Source: Coprinellus micaceus
Taxonomy: Eukaryota > Basidiomycota > Agaricomycetes > Agaricales > Psathyrellaceae
Direction: 5' to 3'
Assembly (NCBI GenBank): GCA_951394405.1
Contig: OX596339.1
Location: 2,666,001-2,730,000, forward strand
DNA length: 64,000 bases
Position 1 is the stretch's first letter. Each line of letters begins with the position of its first letter. Position numbers and translations under genes: made by a program. The notes beneath the pieces are model-generated. The model saw only the letters and a program-made list of their open reading frames with translations. It had not been told where the DNA came from and did not search any database. Of the stretch, positions 58,401-64,000 are shown one piece after another.

Positions 58401-58974
58401 TGTGGATAGGAGAGAGTTGACGACAATGGGGAATATCATCCTGCATGGGTGGTTGCACTTGCATCAGGCGAAGAAATTGGGAGGTCTGAGGATGGTGTTT
58501 AGACTTGCAGAGAGGCTCCAAGAAGAATGCGGGCTTGAGCCGGATAGGACGACGATCAATATCCTTACCAAGGCTATTCTTGCAAACGAGTCGAGGGAGA
58601 ATCCTGACGGCCTCAGGCCGTTGTTTGACCTGTTCATGGAGCGAGGATATCCCGCGAGCGAGAGGTGGAAAGACCCTAGCGGTGGACTGTTCACTAGGAC
58701 CCCCGACGAAGCCGCTGGTCCACCTGCAACATCGACGTGGGCAGAGCGGTTGCCTTTCGGCGCTGTCGACGAACAACCAATCTCGATTCTGAAGCATGTC
58801 CAGCCGTTATACAAGATGTTCATTAAGCACTTCTATTTGGTGGGCGATCTTGAGGCGGCGCAGATGATTGTTGGTATTCTGAAGGAGGAGCAGCACGTTG
58901 ACTTGGAGAGGCGTGAGGCGGAGAGTCGGGCGAGGAGGATGGGTGTCGTTAGGAAGAAGGGTAGACAGGGTTGA
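55486..58974 (+). CDS. Large helical-repeat protein, PPR-like, probably mitochondrial
   Basis: A single long frame of about 1160 codons ends at 58974. Its C-terminal third contains degenerate pentatricopeptide-like helical pairs, for example PSSASIRTAISILVRHGRFY, then AARKLLDRTKLASVDRRELT, then LEPDRTTINILTKAILANES, then LKHVQPLYKMFIKHFYLVGD followed by LEAAQMIVGILKEEQHVDLE. Fungal PPR proteins mostly act on mitochondrial RNAs, so that location is inferred. The middle (FHPNMTTPALLAWANEETIA, LISRLGNAFGCVDLSDATGP) is helical but unassigned. The 5' end is uncertain: 55486 is a GTG, and the first in-frame ATG is far inside at about 56098, after sequence that looks coding. An upstream exon or a start in another frame joined by a short intron (for example ATG near 55709) is likely. 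Confidence 0.72.
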   Translation: MRICFQPTTSLGIEIELGRTRSEAVDASEATSAGSTNSIRTQPVATAVAGRDAVHAKHNVIPTLYYYDNPLSEECLRQQTWSLSLLQGQDSLAHSPSSTLATPTTTQRSLLDASSNSQSTTFYNNTLSRLAIPARKPIDPPRRTSASLLPSSHRTGKLGDPVAISQLTWYLQPCGLRTTIFSGSVLDQLVVLYRSCRSSGSLGGMSKEDFETLITLFGLHSTSSPLPSIIQQQANVSKGTAGERKVYWGFVLEVAEDRCKILRGSMTEVERFWRFQGLANLLTEKRNVSKRASPVFSSTKPDSTSTKEQTRDAPKLITEDYQVLRRTVGEESFHLAYFRTVSASATTFDIPQALGYLCDYLESHNQPSQAFVQLMCQFLLQHGKGLPPSIQNRVLAIDPGTGASTSPPSGSPQIITSQKGNPRGERSPGLLCTLFATVLFRGFHPNMTTPALLAWANEETIAACGPHQPLSDRWDNLLLLFSAVVPDGGSPSRFVYSTVTPGSKWRTLLLISRLGNAFGCVDLSDATGPSTILQLSAKADSLWKAWIQAGSAAPVEIERTVLSTLFETVFVTGNVTALEEYARYCITHNLACFSEDDPPPVRQQIAYLLATYIHAKGYCKGYYWEHLLRDATRLLPEGAHLQNEEVLSTLLPLLLPHELDDAYSLSQFTSSKGIRLAPNAVLPLATMLAERQRWSIVIPLLSNGQFSDRQAEIILVSALRTFQTSRLEVINARLAENLGRVAHRLYSTIQPSPSSKFPVRYFFRLLITAGHGELAVPIINNIIAQDPSFFTQRCVRRWLVQLVQRQSPRHAMDLFKISEPHFTRPQVEDMRRKLLSALVDSGDTSIARQLTNQTSHPPPRSAAPFEQTTREKLLRLVLRSSTAEEPPSHGSKKKAKNHFPARTTRISSRHTRRQPVSHPASKSHFKTLQVMSIINADHRPSSASIRTAISILVRHGRFYAARKLLDRTKLASVDRRELTTMGNIILHGWLHLHQAKKLGGLRMVFRLAERLQEECGLEPDRTTINILTKAILANESRENPDGLRPLFDLFMERGYPASERWKDPSGGLFTRTPDEAAGPPATSTWAERLPFGAVDEQPISILKHVQPLYKMFIKHFYLVGDLEAAQMIVGILKEEQHVDLERREAESRARRMGVVRKKGRQG

Positions 58975-59522
58975 AGCGTCGGTCTGGTAGAGGAACCTGT
59001 GATATTTTCGCGATGCCCTAGATAGCGCAGAATGATCAAGCAAATAACATATACTCGCTGGAGAATGGTGGACTACGTGTGGGCTGAGGCGCGGTAAGTT
59101 AAGTATATAGTTTGCGGGGATCATGCGAATGGGTAGCCGTGGCAGGGCTAGGCCAGAACAACGTTGGACGGCCACAATTCGCAGAGGGGCTATGTGGGTT
59201 CCGTCTGTCATTTCAGAGTACAGTGCTTATCCTGTAGCAAGCCGTCGCTAAGAGTACGTTGAGCGACGAAGGTTCTGGAGACGGCAGACTCCAAAAGCAT
59301 ACCTTCGCAATGATACTGTCGACTTGAGAATTGCTTGGTGGGTGGAGAGCAGTCAAAATCCCATCGATTAGGTCTGAAGAAACCATTCAGACACCTGCCT
59401 CGAGGCCGGCATGAGACGGGAAAACTGACCTTGTTTCTTGGGTTTAGAGCACAGGGCGGTCACTGCGCAGTCCTTCATAAGGGATTTTAGCTCTGGCGCT
59501 CTTAGACCCTGTGGTAAACTCA
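58975..59522. other. Convergent spacer
   Basis: This 548 bp lies between two stop codons. A 134-codon minus-strand frame overlaps the end of the PPR-like gene and is unrecognised. I see no other feature. Confidence 0.5.
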
Positions 59523-61232
59523 TCAGCCCTTTCGGAAATACTTGCAGAGGGAGCAAAGACGGACGTTGAGCCGATCCGCACTTGCAGCAGCGGCTTCTGG
59601 AGGCCCCGTGAACGGGGGATCAACTGCGCGGGAATACACGGGTGGATCTGTATGTCCCCCAGCATACAGGACAGCGTTCTCCAGCGGATTGTATTCTTTG
59701 ATGAGATCGAATGTCCCATCCACCGAATCGGAAAGCCCAACCGAGGTAATTCTACCAGGCCGCCGTTTTCTCCAGATGACGGGTGGCCTGTCACGCCTTG
59801 GTGCAGGGAACTCGGCTTCAACGGTCGCTACTTGGTCAGACCCTCGGCTACGATGTTCCACGAAGCTCTTGAAGTGGACGATGAGGTCGGGGATGTATTT
59901 TGCGTCGAGGAGGTCGTCGTGATATATGAATTCCTTGAGTGAGGGGAGGAAGTCGGTAAGGCACGATTTCAGGGAGAAAGGCGCTGCTGTTGTCGAGAGC
60001 TCGTGCAGGAATTGAAGTGACTGGATAGGATCACCCCGACCTGCGGCAAGTCCGCCTGTCGCGCACCCGCATCGTAACTCGATAGCTTCGAGCGTCGTCA
60101 ACTCGCGGAACGTCTCCAGGAGGTTCTCTCTGATCGGAGATACAGCCTCGAGACGCAGACTCTTGAGGGTACACGAGGAGCGTTGAACTAGGAGCTGAAT
60201 GACTTCCCCAAGGTTTACATCGGACACGAGGTTGGTGGGATAGTCTCTGTAAAGTCGCAGAGATTTGAGTGCTGGAATGACAAGATTGCAAAGGGTCCAC
60301 CGTGTGGCCCGGCTATCCCATAAATCAAGATGCGAGAGGTTGAGGTTAGGTACGGGTAGTGTCGGAACTAGGGACAAGACCGCTAGCTCTAAAATCGGCG
60401 AATCCTGGTCATCCTGATTGTGGATAACAAGCGATTCTAGTTGAGGGAGCAAGCGTATGATTTGGAGTGTGAGGGCAGCCTTTTCAGCGTTTGAGCAACG
60501 AAAATGCGAGTCGATGCGGAAGTGACGAAGAGCCTTCAATTTGACGACGGCCCCCCACACGAAGGCGGCATCTTCAACGTAGTAGAACGCGAGTTCAAGT
60601 CGTTCAAGCGAAGGAGCCATCTCAAATAAAGGGAGCTCTATCCGTCGCAAAATAGTCGTGTCTGAGTCAAACTTCAAGCACTGCATTGATTTCCAGCACG
60701 GCCGAATCCCCTGTTATCCGGACACCGCGTGTGCTGCTTCGAGAAAAAGGCGGAGCCAAGGGCCATGGGTACGAAGCTGGTTTGAGGGAGAGTGGGTTTT
60801 AATAGAAAGCGCCTTCAATCGTGAATTGAAGGCAAGGAAGTCGACTATCGGCCGCTCTGCGATGATGTCTGTGGAGATCTTCAGGTCGAGCGCCAGAGGC
60901 AGATCACCTGAGCGACCAAAAAAGCGCCTCATGTAGGCCAACAACGACTGGACCTGGGAGCCTCCTTGCGCGTACAGCGGTTCTTTATTGGCGGGAATTG
61001 CGAGCGTCGTCCATAAGGAGGGCTGGGAGTATACGAGATCGCGCCATCGTCTGCAGACACTTGCAACGTCGATGAGCGAGTAAGGGCTGCGCTCACTGAA
61101 GTCAACCGCCGTGAAGACAGCCAGGAGTAACTCTGGGGGAAGGTTGTCCATGAATCGAGGGTCTGGGAGTAGATCAAGCGGGGGTGGTGGTGGTTCGGTC
61201 AAGGTAGTCCTCCGGCGTTCGTGGGAAATCAT
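59523..61232 (-). pseudogene. F-box/LRR protein, type A copy 3 (A3), interrupted by an in-frame stop
   Basis: One frame runs from the ATG at 61232 (or 61151, MDNLPPELLLAVFTAVDF, which aligns with the A1 start) to the stop at 59523, broken once by TAA at 60714-60716. The N-terminal part has a clear F-box (NLPPELLLAVFTAVDFSERS, then SVCRRWRDLVYSQPSLWTTL). After the stop, in the same frame, come CLKFDSDTTILRRIELPLFE, then APSLERLELAFY, then LRHFRIDSHFRC and LPQLESLVIHNQD. Around the stop the sequence still aligns with A1 (QGRSCWGQLRCLKI against QGIRPCWKSMQCLKF), so it looks like a nonsense lesion. The alternative is a 45-bp in-frame intron from GTGTCC to ATGCAG that would remove it; the donor is poor and would delete homologous residues. 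It is head to head with the F-box gene at 61956. Confidence 0.72.
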
Positions 61233-61955
61233 GAGCGGCTCGCGTCGGGCAGGGCGGGCCTCATGGTGAGCATCTCCGCAGATGAGTTCGGCGCCGAGAA
61301 GAAAACGGCCCAAAACTCCATGGTAGATAAGAGGATCACAACGCGAGGCTTCAGGGGAATGGATGACAGTAATGCTGTTCCGGATCCGGGCCCATGGGGT
61401 TCTTACCACAAATGAATCCTTATGATTCAAAGAGCGGGAGCAAAAATAACACTCTGAAATGTAATGGGCTGCGGGATGCATATTCTCTTCTCACTTCAAG
61501 TAATGTTCTTGGAGCATCCGCAATACTATCACAGCGTTTCGTCAGATCTTGTCTACCGTGCGGCGTGAACCCAACAACGGCTGGCAGTGATAGGGGCTGA
61601 TAGACGCCATCTGATCGCACAGAGTCGCGCGATTTGGCAGTGACGCGACGCGCTCGAACTTCCTTCCGACCCCCATCCCGCCCCCGAGCCCCAAGCGAGG
61701 CCCGAAACCCGTTGGCGACATTACCTGAGGGTAGACGGAGAGTATTCTCCCAGCTTCTCGCCCGGGAAGGTAGCCGTCGTAACATCAAACCGGTCCGCGG
61801 GAGTCTACTAGTCCCCACCAGGTAACTCGGAGAATCCTGTACGTGCAAGTGATATATTCGGTTCAACGGCAGCCCATAGCAGCTTCGCTGACTGACCATT
61901 ACCAATCTGTGTAGGTCCCTTACCAATCCTTCTCTCAAGTAGGACCGTTCAGGGC
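61233..61955. promoter_or_regulatory. Shared divergent upstream region of F-box pair 3
   Basis: The 723 bp between A3 and the next F-box gene would hold both promoters. A3's frame stays open upstream to 61481, so its true start may be further right. I did not find the GGGCGCYTA motif here, unlike in pairs 1 and 2. Confidence 0.35.
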
Positions 61956-63413
61956 ATGGCATCAAAGCTAGAACAGATCGAAGGAAATATCTACCAACTG
62001 GAGGCAAGCCGAGAAGACCTTTTGCGGCAGCTTGCAGAGGTCGATAAGCGTCTCGAGGTCGAAAGGGCACGGTACGCCCAGCTCCGGAACGAGCTAGTGC
62101 CTATTCATAGCCTACCGAACGAGTTACTCGCATTTGTCTTTGCAGACGCCCACGCCCTGCTCCGCGCAAACCCGTCTGGCAAGGCCGACCTTGCTGCGCT
62201 CAGGTTCCTCGTCGAGACATCCAGGGTCTGCATACGGTGGAGGCAGGTGATACTGCATACCCCCCTACTATGGAATACGGTCGTAATGACAGTGACCTCT
62301 GGCTTCAAGGGGAATGTTGCCGCGCAGGAGTACCTGAAGGCGCACTTGCGGAGGTCCGACGATGCGTTCCTGGACATGATCGTCTATGCAGACACGGAGG
62401 ACCCCACTGACCTCAACCTATTCTTCGACACCATCACGCCCCACGCAGCGCGATGGCGGCGACTGTCGATAGAGATGAGGTGCGCGGACATCAACATTGT
62501 ACGGCCGCACTTCGCCAACCTCAACGCGCCGAAGCTGAGGCATCTGTCCTTTAATGTGTGTGGGACACCAGAGGGCCGAAGCTTCATGTCTCCGAGGGCA
62601 CCTTACCCGACAATCTCTCCCCAGATCTTCCTCAATGGTCTTCCGGAGCTCTCTGTCCTCCGGCTGGCTAATGCTTCCATCAGTAACCTCCACCCTCTGT
62701 CGACGTCGATACAGACGCTGCACATCGGCGGGTGGGAATCGGCGTACTTTACCTGGGCGCAATTCAAGATCCTTTTGGAGTCTTTGCCCCAGTTGCGGAA
62801 CCTTTCCCTCCACGATGTCTGCGTTCGGCACAACACTCGCGACCCACTCGACCAGCCGTCTCCCATTCATCTGCCCGAGTTGCAGAGTATCCGCGTACAC
62901 AAGCCGTTCACCCCCATCGACCGCATCCTCCCCCTCCTCACTGTCCCCAAGCTAGAGCGAGTGTCGCTGTACGAGATGGAGCACTTTGACTGCACTGAGA
63001 TATCCTCAGTCAAGCACCTCCTGCTGCAGGGCAGCGCCCTCGACGAACTGCACTTCGAGCACCTCTTCGCCGCTTTCCCCAACGTTGAGGACCTCACCGT
63101 TGACAGTTACGCTTACCAGCTCTACGAAGCCGTACTAAACCAACTTCCGAAACATCCATGGCGGACACTGCGTCGGCTTACGGTGCACGAGTTGACAGCA
63201 ACGGACGTCGTCGCTTTTACTCTGCTGGTGCTCAAAAGAAAGCAGTCGGGGGTGCCTCTAGCTACGGTGAGGCTCGACAAAAAATCGCGGCATGTGCTTC
63301 GGGTGAAAGGCAAACTCGAGCTTCTCACCGAGCACGTTGATGTTGTCTCATACAATGAGATGGAGGCGTGGCCGCCTGGCCGAGGATATGACGACCCTCA
63401 TGATTTGGTGTAA
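61956..63413 (+). CDS. F-box/LRR protein, type C
   Basis: A single exon encodes 485 residues with the layout common in mushroom F-box families. An N-terminal coiled coil comes first (LEQIEGNIYQLEASREDLLR, then QLAEVDKRLEVERARYAQLR). The F-box follows (IHSLPNELLAFVFADAHALL, then TSRVCIRWRQVILHTPLLWN). Leucine-rich segments come next (APKLRHLSFNVCG, LPELSVLRLANASI, LPQLRNLSLHDVCV, LPELQSIRVHKPF, VPKLERVSLYEMEHF, FPNVEDLTVDS, TLRRLTVHEL). It differs from types A and B in both the F-box and the repeats. It would serve as an SCF substrate receptor; no substrate can be guessed. It is complete and intact and faces the damaged A3 head to head. Confidence 0.9.
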   Translation: MASKLEQIEGNIYQLEASREDLLRQLAEVDKRLEVERARYAQLRNELVPIHSLPNELLAFVFADAHALLRANPSGKADLAALRFLVETSRVCIRWRQVILHTPLLWNTVVMTVTSGFKGNVAAQEYLKAHLRRSDDAFLDMIVYADTEDPTDLNLFFDTITPHAARWRRLSIEMRCADINIVRPHFANLNAPKLRHLSFNVCGTPEGRSFMSPRAPYPTISPQIFLNGLPELSVLRLANASISNLHPLSTSIQTLHIGGWESAYFTWAQFKILLESLPQLRNLSLHDVCVRHNTRDPLDQPSPIHLPELQSIRVHKPFTPIDRILPLLTVPKLERVSLYEMEHFDCTEISSVKHLLLQGSALDELHFEHLFAAFPNVEDLTVDSYAYQLYEAVLNQLPKHPWRTLRRLTVHELTATDVVAFTLLVLKRKQSGVPLATVRLDKKSRHVLRVKGKLELLTEHVDVVSYNEMEAWPPGRGYDDPHDLV

Positions 63414-63971
63414 AAGTACTGCTGTCCTTTTTGAACGGGGCGTTTTGCCTCATGGACCCAGACCTTATTTTTCACCGTTGGTAACCGGGCTTAGCCCTGC
63501 ACCCTACCGATGTCGCATGACCCTGCATTCCGGGTACCTGGATGGAACTTGAGAAAATGGGCATACGGGATTGGCCCAGCCGTCGTAAGCCTCAAGTAGA
63601 AGTGGCGCGGGGTCGGAGACTCCCAGTAGATGTATTGGGTTGAATCTGTCAGACGATGTGCTAATGGGAAATGTCTAAACATTGACTATCAGCATGGACG
63701 GGAGAGGAGGCGCCCAGAGATAAATTAGTCCCGAATGTGGATGAGTAAGGCAAGTCTCGGGCGAAACTGCGGAGGGATCTCATAAGCAGCACAGATTCCG
63801 ATCCGCTGTCTAAATAGCAAGAGGGCTCAGTCAGCATTCTCCCTCGACTCTACTCACAACCTTCATGCTCCTCCTCTCAGTAAAGGCCCTCTCATAACCC
63901 GCCCTCGACGCTGGCCTACCCCCGACAACTCTCTCTACATCTCTACCATCTCGCGCCCCTCTCTGCCAACC
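63414..63971. other. Spacer before the gene at the right edge
   Basis: The 558 bp holds the type C 3' region and the upstream region of the next gene. The last 100 bp are C/T-rich with CTCTC and CATCTC runs, typical of a fungal core promoter and leader. A GGGCGCCTC variant lies on the minus strand near 63707. Confidence 0.45.
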
Positions 63972-64000
63972 ATGTCGCCCGATCGTGTCGTCAAGACCGT
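63972..64000 (+). CDS. Start of a gene cut by the window edge
   Basis: An ATG in good context (CCAACCATGTCG) follows a pyrimidine-rich leader; nine codons (MSPDRVVKT) are visible before the window ends. The product cannot be identified. Confidence 0.45.

Noticed and set aside
60705..60725. Sequence GGATAACAGGG at the A3 stop resembles part of the I-SceI homing-endonuclease site
   Set aside because: Only 11 of 18 positions are shared, and the stretch is explained as F-box coding sequence.

Overview
The window is nuclear DNA of a filamentous basidiomycete, most likely an Agaricomycete (mushroom-forming) fungus. The genes are dense, with up to ten exons and mostly 50-60 bp GT-AG introns. Splicing yields recognisable eukaryotic housekeeping proteins (Rpt2, Iws1, Rae1, ribosomal P0, Vps51, Yip1-family, Erg3, Tps1, a PMC-type calcium ATPase). 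Several other genes match families I associate with mushroom-forming fungi, especially long F-box/leucine-rich-repeat proteins. The 25 protein-coding loci below were built by reading splice sites by eye; reading frames close across all listed introns. All identifications are from recognition, not database search.

Layout. 0.7-3.6 kb: a periplasmic-binding-protein-like gene, a small TPR gene and a small membrane-associated protein. 3.6-7.6 kb: no convincing gene. 7.6-14.6 kb: a Ser/Pro-rich conserved protein, IWS1 and a long F-box-like protein. 15.7-19.5 kb: a head-to-head pair of F-box/LRR genes (A1, B1). 19.8-32.1 kb: RPT2 and a YIP1-family gene (divergent), an unknown Ser/Pro-rich protein, VPS51, an AT-hook/SANT protein, a DUF1295 reductase-like membrane protein and ERG3. 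33.2-36.7 kb: a second head-to-head F-box pair (B2, A2), an inverted copy of the first. 37.3-46.4 kb: a C2-domain protein, RAE1 and the calcium ATPase. 46.4-51.7 kb: gene-poor, with one intron-containing tRNA-Arg. 51.7-59 kb: TPS1, RPP0 and a large helical-repeat (PPR-like) protein. 59.5-63.4 kb: a third head-to-head F-box pair (A3, C). A last gene starts at 63972 and runs off the end.

The core genes act separately: proteasome (RPT2), transcription elongation (IWS1), mRNA export (RAE1), translation (RPP0), Golgi traffic (VPS51, YIP1-family), ergosterol synthesis (ERG3), trehalose synthesis (TPS1) and calcium pumping. The most distinctive feature is the F-box set. Three divergent pairs are scattered between housekeeping genes; pairs 1 and 2 are copies of one A-B module in opposite orientation, and two of the three A-type copies carry lesions (a 2-nt length difference just after the start codon in A2, an in-frame TAA in A3). 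This fits birth-and-death evolution of candidate ubiquitin-ligase substrate receptors.
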